Assembly (NCBI RefSeq): GCF_030161615.1
Contig: NZ_BSUN01000001.1
Coordinates: 2,604,001 to 2,668,000 of the forward strand
Length of the DNA: 64,000 nucleotides
Reading direction: 5' to 3'
Source of the DNA: Demequina litorisediminis
Lineage (GTDB): Bacteria; Actinomycetota; Actinomycetes; Actinomycetales; Demequinaceae
Shown here: one piece after another, positions 20,287 through 30,507 of the stretch
How the letters are laid out: the number at the start of each line of letters is the position of its first letter
Numbering within the stretch: position 1 is the first letter of the stretch
Program-made: the position numbers and the translations under genes
Notes under the pieces: model-generated
The model's database searches: none
Told to the model about the DNA's origin: nothing
The model's input: the letters and a program-made list of their open reading frames with translations, nothing else

Positions 20287-21145
20287 CTACTTCGCGGTGC
20301 CGCCGTCGCGTCGACGCAGGAAGCGCTCGAACTCGGCGGCGATGGCATCGCCCGACGCCTCGGGCAGGCTGGTCTCGTCCATGAGTGACTCGAGCCTGGC
20401 GCACGTGGTCGGCGATCTCGTCGTCCTCCTGCGCGAGCTCATCGGCGCCGCGCTGCCACGCGTCGACCTCGTCCGGCAGGCTCACCCAGATCGATCGAGA
20501 CGCCGATGAGGCGCTCCAACTGAGTGAGGAGCGCGGCGGTGGCCTTGGGGCTCGGCGGGTGAGCGATGTAGTGGGGGACACCCACCCACACGCTGAGGAC
20601 CCGGATGCCGCGTAGTGGGCCTCGTGACCCAGGACGCCGACGATGCCCGTGGGGCCCTCGTAGTCCGAGCGCTCGAGGCCGAACTCGTCGCGGGCGTCCT
20701 CGTCCTCGCTTGTCACGAACGTGGGCAAGGGGCGCGTGTGCGGCACGTCGACGAGCAGGGCGCCCACCGTCACGAGCGTCGTCACCCCGAGGTCCTCGGC
20801 GTGGTCGAGCACCTCGGCGCAGAACGAGCGCCAACGCATGGAGGGCTCGATGCCACGAGCGACCACGATGCGCGGCCCACCCTCGGGGTCGGCGGTGGAC
20901 AGGACCGTGCCCGGCCACGACACCACGCGGTCGCCCGATGCCATCCGCGTGATGGTCGGGCGGCTCACCTGGAAGTCGTGATAGTCCTCGGGGTCGAGCG
21001 CCGCGTGTTCACGCGCGCCCCACCAGGTCGCGAGGTGGTCGAGCGCGGCCGATGCGGCCGAGCCGGCATCGTTCCAGCCCTCGAACGCCGCGAGCATGAC
21101 CGTCTCGTCGGCGCTGAGCGTTGGCTCCTGATCCTCGGTGTCCAT
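20287..21145 (-). CDS. PAC2-family protein (proteasome assembly chaperone-like fold)
   Basis: Cytoplasmic protein of about 285 residues. Conserved PAC2 segments are MLAAFEGWNDAGSAAS, the RPTITRMASGDRVV region, IVVARGIEPSMRWRSFCAEVLDHAEDLGV and the C-terminal LLTQLERLIGVSIDLGELPDEVDAWQ. Its role in actinobacteria is not settled. The archaeal/eukaryotic relatives assist proteasome assembly, but that is only fold similarity. Breaks: AGCT defects at 20478-20482 and 20393-20397, and one indel near 20612 (HYAASG-RVLSVWVGVPHYIAHPP). It converges closely on uppP, with stops three bases apart. Confidence 0.82.
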
Positions 21146-21175
21146 CCGCCCAGCCTAGACTCGGGCCACGTGACT

Positions 21176-21860
21176 ATGCACGCAACCTCGCCCGCCGCCG
21201 TCTTGTGGGATATGGACGGCACCCTGATTGACTCCGAGCCGTACTGGATCGCGGCCGAGACCGAGCCTGGCGCATCGGTTCGGTGCCCCCTGGACCCACG
21301 AGGACGGACTGAGCCTGGTGGGCAATCCGCTGCCCGTGTCGGCGCAGGTGTTGCGCGATCGCGGTGTCGACCTTCCGCTCGACGACATCACGGCGTTCCT
21401 GCTGGCACGGGTCAGCGATGCGGTACGCGCACATGTGCCGTGGCAGGAGGACGCGAAGCGACTCCTCGAGGCCACCGTCGCCGCGGGCATCCCGTGCGCG
21501 CTGGTGACGATGTCCTATACGCGGCTCGCCGACGCCTTCCTGGCGGCTGTCCCCGATGCCTTCGCGGTGGTGGTCACGGGCGACAGGGTCGCGCGCGGCA
21601 AGCCCGACCCCGAGGCCTACCTCACCGCCGCCCGTGAACTCGGCGTCGACATCACACGCTGTGTGGCGGTCGAGGACTCGCCCGCGGGCGTGGGGTCGGC
21701 GTGGAGTTCTGGCGCCAAGACGGTGGGCGTGCGTCGCCTCGTCCCGATCGAACCTCGCGCCGACCTGAGCCGTGTGCGCTCGCTCGAGGGCTGGAGCGTG
21801 AAGACGCTGTCGGAGGTCGCCGGCGGTCGGGTCGTCGACGACCTCGGCGACGAGATCTGA
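21176..21860 (+). CDS. HAD-superfamily hydrolase (beta-phosphoglucomutase/GPH-like)
   Basis: Small-molecule phosphatase of about 227 residues. HAD motif I is LWDMDGTLIDSEPYW, motif II is in LVTMSYT, and motifs III/IV are GKPDPEAYLTAARELGVD and VAVEDSPAGVGSAWSSGAKTVGV. A helical cap lies between residues 15 and 90. One break at 21264-21268 (AETE-LAHRFGAPWTHEDG, AGCCT for AGCT). The start could also be the GTG two codons upstream. It is divergent from the PAC2 gene. The substrate is not deducible. Confidence 0.88.
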
Positions 21861-21887
21861 CGAGGCTGGGGCGGGCCCGGACGGGGG

Positions 21888-22721
21888 TTAGGCGGCCTGA
21901 GGGCGCACTCCGAGCGCCTTCTCCACGGCGTCGGCATCGAGCGGGGGAGTCTGGCCCCCGAACTCCGGGCACAGCGCCTGGAATGAGCACCAGCCGCACA
22001 GTTTGGACTTCTTGGTCCTGAAGGCTCCTGCGCGCGCCGCGCCAAGGATGTCGTCCCACAGTTCGCGCACCTCGAACTCGATCTGCGCGAGGTCATCGTC
22101 GCTGGGGCGCAACACCAGCGTGCCGCCATCCTTGAGGAACAGCAGTTGCAGGAGTGCGGGGCGACGGCCACGCAGGCGCTCCACGAGCAGCGCGTAGAAC
22201 CGCATCTGGAACTTCTCCTTGTGCCCGTACTGCGGTAGCGGCGTCTTGCCCGTCTTGTAGTCGATGATGCGGATCGAACCGTCGGGGGCCACATCGACGC
22301 GGTCGATGAAGCCGCGCAACAGCGGGCCGTCCTCCAACTGCCACTCCACGAACTCTTCGCGCGCGGCGGGCTCGAGCCGCTGCGGATTCTCCATCGAGAA
22401 GTACGTGGTCAGGCGCCCGCGCCCCTCGGCGAGCCACGCCTCCTCGGCGGCGGCGTCGACGTGCAACTGCGCGAGAGCGGCGTCCTTGGCGACCATGGCA
22501 CGCCACTGCGGCTCGAGCATCGCCCACGCCGTCGCCTCCGTGCGCTCCGTCGCGGGCCGGTCGTACAGGTGTTCCAGGACGGCGTGCACCAGCGTCCCGA
22601 GTGTCGCTGCCGAGGACGGCGGCTCCGGAATCTTGTCCACGACCCTCAGGCGGTACATGAGGGGACACTGACGAAAGTCGCCCGCGCGCGACGGGGACAG
22701 GGCAGGCAGGCGGCGAGACAT
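21888..22721 (-). CDS. RecB-like PD-(D/E)XK nuclease with Fe-S cysteines
   Basis: Single-domain exonuclease-like protein of 277 residues, intact. It begins PALSPSRAGDFRQCPLMYRLR. The nuclease core is GFIDRVDVAPDGSIRIIDYKTGK (catalytic Asp and the D-Y-K-T-G-K strand). The C-terminal CGWCSFQALCPEF, together with the N-terminal Cys, supplies four cysteines for a 4Fe-4S cluster as in AddB and Cas4-type nucleases. No helicase or cas gene is adjacent. Relatives are widespread in actinobacteria as stand-alone proteins next to a site-2 protease gene. A role in DNA repair is likely but inferred. Confidence 0.88.
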   Translation of the reverse strand: MSRRLPALSPSRAGDFRQCPLMYRLRVVDKIPEPPSSAATLGTLVHAVLEHLYDRPATERTEATAWAMLEPQWRAMVAKDAALAQLHVDAAAEEAWLAEGRGRLTTYFSMENPQRLEPAAREEFVEWQLEDGPLLRGFIDRVDVAPDGSIRIIDYKTGKTPLPQYGHKEKFQMRFYALLVERLRGRRPALLQLLFLKDGGTLVLRPSDDDLAQIEFEVRELWDDILGAARAGAFRTKKSKLCGWCSFQALCPEFGGQTPPLDADAVEKALGVRPQAA

Positions 22722-22795
22722 GGTTCCAGGGTAGGGCCGGCCTCTGACATGACCGCGTTCCAGAACGGAGCCGTGAAGCGTCTACGGTTGTCGCC

Positions 22796-23938
22796 ATGAC
22801 GCCCTCACCGCGCCCCACCCGAGGACTCACGCTCGGCAGGGCCTTCGGCGCCCGCATCGTCGTCCAGCCGTCGACCCTGGTGATGCTGGTGTTGCTCGCG
22901 CTGCTGTTCGCCACGAGCGGCGGTGTGGAACTCGATCGCCGCACCTTCACCATCGGCCTCGTGCTGGCGCTCTTGCTCTTTGTCTCGGTCTTCCTTCACG
23001 AACTTGCGCACGCCGCGACCGCCCGTGCGTTCAAGCGCGACGTGAGCGAGATCGTGTTGACGCTGTGGGGTGGCCACACCGCCTACGACGCCCGCGGCCT
23101 GACGCCGCTCGTCTCGGGTGTCACGTCCGCATCGGGGCCCGTGGCGAACCTGGTGATCGCTGGCCTCGCGTGGCTGCCGATCGCCACCGGCCTGCTCGAG
23201 CCCTCACTCGTGCAGTGGCTCAGCGGCTCCGTGACGGTCTACGGCATCGTGGCGTGGCTTGCCTGGGCGAACCTCGTGCTCGCCGCGTTCAACGCCCTGC
23301 CAGGCATCCCCATGGACGGTGGACGAGTGCTCGAGGCGATCGTGTGGGCGGTCACAGGGAATCGCTTCCGCGGCATGATCGTCGCCGCGTGGGGCGGCAG
23401 GGTGGTCGCGGTGGGTGTCCTGATGGTCGGGCTGAGCGTCCCGTACCTCCAGGGACGCACGCCCGACCTGTTCGACATCGGCTGGTCGCTGCTTATCGTC
23501 GCGATCCTGTGGCCCGCCGCCACCCAGGCCCTGCGCGTCGCCAGGGCGCTCGACAAGCGCTCGGCGGTGACCGCCCGCGCGCTCGCGGTCGGCGCCGTCG
23601 CGCTTCCGTTCAGCGTCTCGGTGGCCGATGCGAGGGCCGCGGCGAGCGCCGCGGGCGCCGACGAGGTGGTGGTCCTCGGGGCCGATGGTGCGGCGGCCGG
23701 CCATTTCCCGGTGGCGTTGACGGAGGCGGTCGAGGAGGCAGCACGTCCCTCGACAGGGTTGCAGTCCGTCACGATGCCCCTGCCACGCGGCGCGGCCGTG
23801 CCCATCGACGCTGACGGCGACGCGCTCGTGGACGCGCTGCAGGAGTGGTGGGGAAGGACGGACGTGTGGATCGCCGTCGACGAGGGCGCGATCGTGGGCG
23901 TGGTGCGCCTGGCGGACGCGATGAAGGCCCTGCAATAG
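22796..23938 (+). CDS. M50 site-2 protease (intramembrane metalloprotease)
   Basis: Membrane metalloprotease of 380 residues, intact. The zinc motif FLHELAHAATA lies in the second hydrophobic segment (about residue 65). The second motif NALPGIPMDGGRVLE supplies the third ligand Asp. About five or six transmembrane segments are visible up to residue 255. The cytoplasmic C-terminal domain of about 120 residues resembles a degenerate CBS pair (SVADARAAASAAGADEVVVLGADG and AIVGVVRLADAMKAL). Proteases of this group cleave membrane-tethered regulators. The substrate is unknown. Confidence 0.9.
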   Translation: MTPSPRPTRGLTLGRAFGARIVVQPSTLVMLVLLALLFATSGGVELDRRTFTIGLVLALLLFVSVFLHELAHAATARAFKRDVSEIVLTLWGGHTAYDARGLTPLVSGVTSASGPVANLVIAGLAWLPIATGLLEPSLVQWLSGSVTVYGIVAWLAWANLVLAAFNALPGIPMDGGRVLEAIVWAVTGNRFRGMIVAAWGGRVVAVGVLMVGLSVPYLQGRTPDLFDIGWSLLIVAILWPAATQALRVARALDKRSAVTARALAVGAVALPFSVSVADARAAASAAGADEVVVLGADGAAAGHFPVALTEAVEEAARPSTGLQSVTMPLPRGAAVPIDADGDALVDALQEWWGRTDVWIAVDEGAIVGVVRLADAMKALQ

Positions 23939-23959
23939 CGCGACCCTAGACTGGGGCCC

Positions 23960-24939
23960 ATGACCTCATCCCCCTTCCCACGGGCGCCGCCGAGCGCCGC
24001 GGCCCGCTGCGTGCGGGCGACCGCGTGCGCCTGACGGACGCCAAGGGACGTCACCACACCATCGTTCTTGAGCCCGGCAAGACCTTTCACACGCACCGTG
24101 GCCAGTTCGGTCACGACGACATCATCGGCCAGCCCGAGGGAACGGTCGTCACGAACACCGCAGGCTTCGAGTACCTCGTGCTGCGTCCCCTGCTGAGCGA
24201 CTACGTCCTGTCGATGCCCCGCGGTGCCGCGGTCATCTACCCGAAGGACTCCGGCCAGATCATTCAGATGGCGGACATCTACCCCGGTGCCCGGGTGGTG
24301 GAGGCGGGCGTGGGCTCCGGTGCGCTCACCATGTCGTTGCTGCGCGCCGTGGGCGACGGTGGCTCGCTGACGTCCATCGAGCGACGCGAGGACTTCGCGG
24401 ACATCGCCCGCGGCAACGTCGAGTTTCACTTCGGTGGTCCGCACCCCGCGTGGGACCTGCGCATCGGCGACTTCGCCGACAGGGTCGGCGAGATCGGTGA
24501 GGTCGACCGCATCGTCCTCGACATGCTCGCCCCGTGGGAGAACCTCGATGCCGCGGCCGATGCGCTCGCCCCCGGCGGCGTCCTTCTCGCCTACGTCGCG
24601 ACCACCACTCAGTTGTCGCGCCTCGCGGAGGCGCTGAAGGATCACGGCGGATACACCGAGCCGCAGGCGTGGGAGTCGATGGTGCGGACGTGGCACCTCG
24701 AGGGCCTGGCTGTGCGTCCGGACCACCGCATGATCGGTCACACCGGCTTTTTGCTCACCACCCGCCGCATGGCACCCGGCGTCGATGCGCCCTTGCGCAA
24801 GCGTCGTCCGGCCAAGGGCGCGTACGGCGAGGACGAGTGGAGCGCCGAGGACCTCGGCGAGCGCGCCGTGTCGGACAAGAAGATCCGCCGTGTGCGCCGG
24901 GATGCGACCCGACCCGCGGCCGAGCAGGGGGAGAACTGA
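23960..24939 (+). CDS. trmI: tRNA (adenine-58-N1)-methyltransferase TrmI
   Basis: SAM-dependent methyltransferase that forms m1A58 in the T-loop of tRNAs. The N-terminal beta domain (RAGDRVRLTDAKGRHHTIVLEPGKTFHTHRG) and the class I fold motif YPGARVVEAGVGSGALTMSLLRAVG are visible. So are DRIVLDMLAPWENLD and the late HTGFLLTTRRM. The family normally begins MT...RRGPLRAGDRV. This requires one more C in the run near 23970, just after the ATG at 23960. The rest, about 305 residues, is intact. It lies directly upstream of the Pup-system ATPase, a conserved actinobacterial arrangement. The stop overlaps the arc start. Confidence 0.92.
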
Positions 24940-26353
24940 TGGTGTCCGAGGGACAGGACCGCGTCGCCGCGCTACAGGCGCGCAACGCCGAGCCTGCAGC
25001 GGTTGCTCGAGACGGCACGCCAGTCGCTGGGTGAGATGCGCGAGAAGGCTCGCCGAGGCATCGGCGCCGCCACAGACCTTCGCGACCTTCGTCCAGTGGG
25101 CGGGGGAGCACGCCGACGTCGTGAGCGGCGGCCGTCGCCTGCGCGTGGCGGTCCTGCCCGGCGTGCCGCGCGACCTGGAGCCCGGCGCCGAGGTCCTCAT
25201 GAACGCGATGAGCGTCATCGTCGGTGTCGCTGAGGCAGAGAAGGTGGGCCAGAGCGCCCTCGTCCGCGAGGTGCTCGACGACGACCGCGTGCTCGTGGTC
25301 GCGCGCGGCGAGGACGAGCGGGTCGTGATGCTCACGGGAGGCGACGCCAGGGCGCGCCTGACCGAAGGCGACACCGTCATCATCGATGCCCGCACCGGCT
25401 TCGCCACCGAACGGGTGGACCGCTCCGGCGTCGAGGCGCTGCTGCTCGAGGAGGTGCCCGATGTCGACTTCGGCTCCATCGGTGGCCTCACCGCCCAGAT
25501 CGAGCGCATCCGTGACGCCATCGAGCCTGCCGCTGCGGCACCCCGACCTCTACCGCGAGCACCGCCTTAACCCGCCGCGGGGCCTGCTGCTGTACGGACC
25601 CCCGGATGCGGCAAGACGCTCATCGCGAAGGCCGTGGCCCATTCGCTCGCCGATGCCGTGGGCGCCGACCGCTCATACTTCCTCTCGGTCAAGGGCCCCG
25701 AGCCTGCTGAACAAGTACGTGGGCGAAACCGAGCGGTACATCCGCACCATCTTCGAGCGCGCCCGTGCCAAGGCAAACTCGGGTGCGCCGGTCGTGGTCT
25801 TCTTCGACGAGATGGAGGCGCTGTTCCGCTCCCGCGGCACCGGGGTGAGCTCGGACATGGAGACGACGATCGTTCCGCAGCCTGCTGACCGAGGCTCGAC
25901 GGCGTGGAGCAGGTAGGCAACGTCATCGTGATTGGCGCCTCGAACCGCGAGGACATGATCGATCCGGCCATTCTGCGCCCCGGTCGCCTCGACGTGAAGA
26001 TCGAGATCTCGCGTCCCGATGCCGCGAGCGCGCGAGACATCTTCTCCAAGTACCTCACCGCCGACCTGCCGCTGTCCGGCGCGGCGCTCGCGGCCACAGG
26101 CGGCGACGCTGGGGCGGCCGTCAAGGCGCTCGCGGACCACGCGGTGGATCGCCTGTACGCGGATCCCGCCAACAAGGCCCACATGTCGGGTGCGCTGCTG
26201 CGCAACGTCGTTGACCGCGCCAAGACCCTCGCCATCAAGGACGTGATCCGTGGCGGCGAACGCGGACTGACGGCCGTTCACCTCGAGAAGGCCTGCGAGC
26301 AGGAACTGGCCGAGGCGCGAGCCGTGGCAGCCTCGACGCTGCGGGAGGGCTGA
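24939..26353 (+). CDS. arc: AAA+ ATPase ARC/Mpa of the Pup system
   Basis: Hexameric AAA ATPase that recognises pupylated proteins through its N-terminal coiled coil. It has the coiled coil ([19 protein letters not shown]), two OB domains, and an AAA module with Walker A GPPGCGKTL, Walker [13 protein letters not shown] and arginine finger region [15 protein letters not shown] defects are at 24991-24995, 25046-25050, 25524-25528, 25701-25705, 25879-25883 and 25892-25896, and a C-run loss near 25605. It is about 470 residues. The C-terminus reads [10 protein letters not shown] and lacks the Gln-Tyr-Leu tail that opens the 20S gate in Mycobacterium. Followed directly by dop. Confidence 0.93.
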
Positions 26354-27877
26354 GTGAGGCTCGTCGGAATCGAGACGGAGTACGGCATCGCGGATCCCGC
26401 GCGGCCACAGGCCAACCCGATCCTGATGTCATCCCGCCTGGTCGAGGCATGCCGCGGATGGGCGGACGGCCACACCACACGCTGGGACTACGGCGGCGAG
26501 GACCCGCTGCAGGACCAGCGCGGGCAGCGACGTGACAGGGCATCGGCCCATGCGGACCTCCTCACTGACGCGTCTGAGTACGACGCCGTCGCCGGCGGCG
26601 TGAGCCTGCGACGCAGGCGGGGGTCCTGGGAGGATCCCGCGCACCTGAACGCCGTGCTGTCCAACGGTGCGAGGTTCTACGTTGACCATGCCCACCCGGA
26701 GTACTCCGGGCCCGAGGTGACCACGGCCCACGATGCCGTCCTGTGGGACCGCGCCGGCGACGCGATCGCGCTGGCGGCTGCGGAACGCTACGCCGTGGAC
26801 GAGGACGGCACCGTCGCGTTGTACAAGAACAATGTGGACGGCAAGGGCTCGAGCCTACGGCACCCACGAGAACTACCTCGTCGAGCGTGCCACCGACTTC
26901 GGAGATCTCGCCACGCGCCTGACCGCTCACCTCGTCACGCGGCAGGTCTTCACCGGCGCGGGGCGCGTGGGGCTCGGGCAGCGCAGCGAGCGCGCGGGCT
27001 TCCAGCCTGTCACAGCGCGCCGACTACATGGAGGCCGAGCTCGGACTCGAGACCACGCTGCGTCGCCCCATCGTGAACACCCGCGACGAACCCCACGCGG
27101 AACGCGCGCGGTGGCGGCGCTTGCACGTCATCATCGGCGACGCCAACTGCCTGCAGGTGCCCACATACCTGAAGATCGGCACGACGTCGCTCGTACTGAG
27201 TGCCATCGAGGCGGACGATGAGCGCCTGGACGCCCTCGTCCTCGCCGACCCGGTGAGCGCCGTTCAGCAGGTATCTCACGACCTCACGCTGCGCGCCGCG
27301 CTGCCCCTGGCATCGGGGGAGCAGGCCACGGCGATCGAGATTCAGCGCGCCCTGCTGGAAATCTGCCGCGACTACGCCTCCGACGCCGACGACGCTCTCG
27401 TGGTGGCGCGGTGGGAGCAGATCCTTGCGGTCCTGGCACGCGATCCCATGGAGGCCGCGGCGGACGTGGAGTGGGTGGCAAGGCTCCGCCTGCTCGGCAG
27501 GCTGCGCGACAAGCATGCGAGCGTGGCGGCGGACGGCGCCGTCACACCGCTGGCCTGGGACGCGCCGATGCTCGCCGCGCTCGACCTGCAGTGGAGCCGG
27601 CTCGGCGACGGCTGGGCCGCACGGCTCGAAGGCGCCGGACAGACCACCGTGCTCGTCGACGCTCAGGAGGTCGCCGCGGCGGTGACGCGGGCGCCACAGG
27701 ACACTCGGGCACGTCTGCGTGGCGGCATGGTCGCCGCGCGGCCCGAGCCTTGTCGATGCGGCGGGCTGGTCGAGCGTGGTGCTGGACCGCGACGGTGACC
27801 ACCTCGAGGTGGTCCACCTCGACGACCCCCACCAGGCGACGCACCCCCTGCTCGACCCGTTGATGGCGGGGCGGTGA
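26354..27877 (+). CDS. dop: Pup deamidase/depupylase Dop
   Basis: Glutamine-synthetase-fold enzyme that converts the Pup C-terminal Gln to Glu and removes Pup from targets. Its Gly-Ile-Glu-Thr-Glu start (RLVGIETEYGI) carries the magnesium-binding glutamates. Other motifs are [36 protein letters not shown] and [12 protein letters not shown]. The region after RWDYGGEDPL is the flexible Dop-loop seen in Dop but not PafA, so the two paralogues can be told apart. It starts GTG, one base after the arc stop. AGCT defects at 26852-26856, 27004-27008 and 27746-27750. About 507 residues after correction. Pup, its substrate, follows 42 bases downstream. Confidence 0.94.
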
Positions 27878-27919
27878 CGGAAGCGAGCCACGGCATCGGC
27901 CGGGTCTAGACTCGCTGGT

Positions 27920-28099
27920 ATGGCTCAGACTTTCTCCTCCGGACAGCCCTACGAGGACGATGCGCCGGAGCCCGCCCCCGCACCTGCGAAGGCGGAGTCC
28001 ACCGACGCACTCGACTCGTTGCTCGACGAGATCGACGACTCGCTTCAGGTCAACGCGGAGCAGTTCGTGCGTTCCTTCGTCCAGAAGGGCGGGCAGTAG
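27920..28099 (+). CDS. pup: Prokaryotic ubiquitin-like protein Pup
   Basis: A 59-residue protein, intact and fully legible. It is hydrophilic and disordered at the N-terminus ([18 protein letters not shown]). The central helix ([17 protein letters not shown]) binds the ATPase coiled coil, and the C-terminus is [11 protein letters not shown]. The terminal Gly-Gly-Gln is the hallmark. The final Gln must be deamidated by Dop before PafA ligates Pup to lysines. It is adjacent to dop and immediately upstream of pafA. Confidence 0.97.
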   Translation: MAQTFSSGQPYEDDAPEPAPAPAKAESTDALDSLLDEIDDSLQVNAEQFVRSFVQKGGQ

Positions 28100-29443
28100 T
28101 CTCGACCGCCACCGGCTTCGCGACCGACATTCCCGCACCCCTCGAGGTTCCCGCCGCACGGCGCATCTTCGGCCTCGAGACCGAGTTCGGGCTTCACCTT
28201 GACGCGCCCGGCGCGCGCACGGTCACGCCCGAGGAGGTGGCGGGGCACCTCTTCCACTCGGTGGTGCGGTGGGGCCGCTCGTCGAATGTGTTCCTCACGA
28301 ACGCGTCGCGGCTCTACATCGACGTGGGCGCTCACCCCGAGTATGCGACCGCCGAGTGCGACACCCTCACGGACCTCATCGCCTCGGACAAGGCCGGCGA
28401 GCGCATCGTGCAGGCACTCGTGGCCGAGGGGGAGTCGCGGCTGGCCGAAGCCGGCGTCGCGGGCGAGATCCACCTGTACAAGAACAACACCGACTCGGCG
28501 GGCAACAGTTACGGCTGCCACGAGAACTACCTTGTGCGTCGCCGTGCCGATTTCCGCGCGTTCGCCTCGGCCCTGTTGCCGTACCTGGTGACGCGCCAGA
28601 TCGTCACGGGGGCGGGGACGATCACGCGTACGCCGGAGGGTGCGCACTACTCGTTCTCGCCGCGGGCCGACCACATGTGGGAGGGTCTCAGTTCCGCGAC
28701 CACGCGTTCGCGGCCCATGATCAACACCCGCGACGAGCCGCACGCGAACGCCGAGCCTGTATCGCCGCATGCACGTGATCGTCGGCGACTCGACCATGGC
28801 CGAGCCGACCACCCTGCTCAAGGTGGGCGCCACCGACCTGATGCTGCGCCTCATGGAGGCGCACGTGCGCCTGCCGGACCTCACGCTCGCCAACGAGATG
28901 CAGGCCATCCGGACCGTGGCGCATGACCTCAGCGGTACGGCCACGGTCGAGTTGGCCGATGGTCGCCACGTCACCGCGGTGGAGATCCAGTCCGCGTACC
29001 TCGACGTGGTGCGCTCGCACGTGGGTGGCATCATCGAGCCCACCGCGGAGGTGGAGTCCATCCTCGACCTGTGGGAACGCGGCATTCGTGCCGTCGCGGA
29101 GGACGCCTCACACCTGGTGGACACCGAGTTGGACTGGGCGATTAAGCGTCGCCTCATCGCGCGCTATCAGGAGCGATTGGGGTGCTCGCTTGGCGACCCG
29201 CGCCTGGCGCGACTCGAACTCGCGTTCCACGACGTGTCGCCGGAGCGTGGGCTCTATCACCGGCTCGTGGGCCAGGGACTCATCGCGACCGTCGTCGATG
29301 ACGCCGCGATCGAGAGCGCGCGGACCGTGGCCCCTCAGACCACGCGCGCGCGGTTGCGCGGAGCGTTCGTGGAGGCGGCCTCCACCTCGGGTCAGGACTA
29401 CACGGTGGACTGGGTGCACCTGAAGGCTCACCGGGGCGAGTAG
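28099..29443 (+). CDS. pafA: Pup-protein ligase PafA (start codon not visible)
   Basis: Ligates deamidated Pup to substrate lysines using ATP. The conserved start region [14 protein letters not shown] is at 28159-28200, followed by [38 protein letters not shown] and [13 protein letters not shown]. One AGCT defect at 28754-28758 ([17 protein letters not shown]). No ATG, GTG or TTG precedes the conserved region in its frame. A GTG overlapping the pup stop (28099) would be expected, but the text reads GTC there. The coordinates assume this start. Otherwise full length at about 447 residues. There are no prcB/prcA genes between pup and pafA. Confidence 0.92.
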
Positions 29444-29447
29444 GACG

Positions 29448-29534
29448 GTGCTCCTCAAGGACCCGTTCCGCCACGTCGATGAGCGCGTCGATGCGCTCAT
29501 CGAGGGTCTTCAGGCAGGCCCTCAGGGCGCTTGA
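29448..29534 (+). CDS. Possible 28-residue ORF with internal hairpin after pafA (doubtful)
   Basis: GTG-started frame VLLKDPFRHVDERVDALIEG... of 28 codons, beginning four bases after the pafA stop. An 11-base inverted repeat (TCGATGAGCGC-gtcgat-GCGCTCATCGA, 29476-29503) lies inside it. That may instead be a terminator or mRNA-stability structure for the pup-pafA transcript. There is no ribosome site and no recognised family. Recorded because the stretch before the FKBP gene (29593) holds nothing else. Confidence 0.2.
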   Translation: MLLKDPFRHVDERVDALIEGLQAGPQGA

Positions 29535-29592
29535 GCATCCCCGTCGCGCCGCTAAACTGAACCATCCCCACCCCCGCCCGAGAGGACGACCC

Positions 29593-30507
29593 ATGCGTCG
29601 CATCATTGCGCCCGTTGCCGCGGCCGCGGTGACCCTTGCGGCGTGCACGGGGCCGTCGCCCGATCCCTCCGTGACCGCATCGGCAGCGGGGGACATCGCG
29701 CAGATCACGGTGGGCCAGTCCGACACCCTCGCGCCGTCGTTGACGTACGAGGCAGGGCTCACGTACACGGACCAGCAGAGCGCGGTCATGTGGAACGGGG
29801 ACGGGGCCGCCCTGGAGGACGGCCAGCCGCTCCTGCTCGACCTGTACGGCGAGTCGCTCTCCGACGCGACGCCGGTCGTCAACACCTTCGACGGCCTGCC
29901 CCAGTCGTTTGTGCTCACCGAGGAATCGCTCGGCGAGGACCTATATGCGAGCCTCATCGACCTCAATGTCGGAGCGCGCGTGCTGACCGTGTCGCCCGGC
30001 GACGGCAGCGAGGACAAGCCGCCTGTCGCGATCGTCATGGACGTGCGCTCGGAGACCGCTCAAGGCGACGAGGTCGCGGCCCCGGAATCGATGCCCGCGG
30101 TGTCGCTCGACGTGGATGGCGCGCCGCAGGTCACCGTGGCAGACGACGCGCCGACGGTGGACGATCTCCAGATCGCGACCCTCATCCGCGGCAGTGGCCC
30201 TCAGGTGACCGCAACGTCGCGCGTGTTGGTCAACTACACGGCGTTTTACTACGCGGATGGTGAGAACGCGGAGGACGGCGCGTGGGAGGCGGGGGATGTG
30301 TTCCGGACCTCATGGCCCGCCGATGTGGAGCCGCTGACCATAGATATGGATGCCGGTGACACCGTCACGGGCATCACTCAGGGCATCCTCGACCAGACCG
30401 AAGGGTCGCGCGTCGAGCTCGTCATTCCCGCGACGATGGGCTATCCGTCGCGTGGCACGATGGTTGTCGTCGTGGACATCCTCGACGTGTGGAACTCGGA
30501 GGAATAG
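29593..30507 (+). CDS. FKBP-type peptidyl-prolyl isomerase lipoprotein
   Basis: Extracytoplasmic folding catalyst of 304 residues, intact. The signal peptide ends VTLAACTG, with a lipobox Cys at about residue 17. The C-terminal FKBP domain spans about residues 200-304 ([22 protein letters not shown] ... [27 protein letters not shown]). It includes the glycine-rich and GY motifs, though the usual GF at the active site reads MGYP. The region between is a divergent FKBP-like repeat without a clear active site. The ATG at 29593 follows gagaggacg. The stop overlaps the hisF start. Confidence 0.88.
   Translation: MRRIIAPVAAAAVTLAACTGPSPDPSVTASAAGDIAQITVGQSDTLAPSLTYEAGLTYTDQQSAVMWNGDGAALEDGQPLLLDLYGESLSDATPVVNTFDGLPQSFVLTEESLGEDLYASLIDLNVGARVLTVSPGDGSEDKPPVAIVMDVRSETAQGDEVAAPESMPAVSLDVDGAPQVTVADDAPTVDDLQIATLIRGSGPQVTATSRVLVNYTAFYYADGENAEDGAWEAGDVFRTSWPADVEPLTIDMDAGDTVTGITQGILDQTEGSRVELVIPATMGYPSRGTMVVVVDILDVWNSEE

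Noticed and set aside
20287..21145. PAC2 protein as proof of a proteasome
   Set aside because: The link is only a shared fold with eukaryotic/archaeal chaperones. PAC2 proteins occur in actinobacteria irrespective of prcBA.
21888..22721. Cas4-like nuclease hinting at a CRISPR locus
   Set aside because: The Fe-S nuclease core resembles Cas4/AddB, but no cas genes or repeat-spacer arrays are present in the window. It is a stand-alone RecB-like protein.
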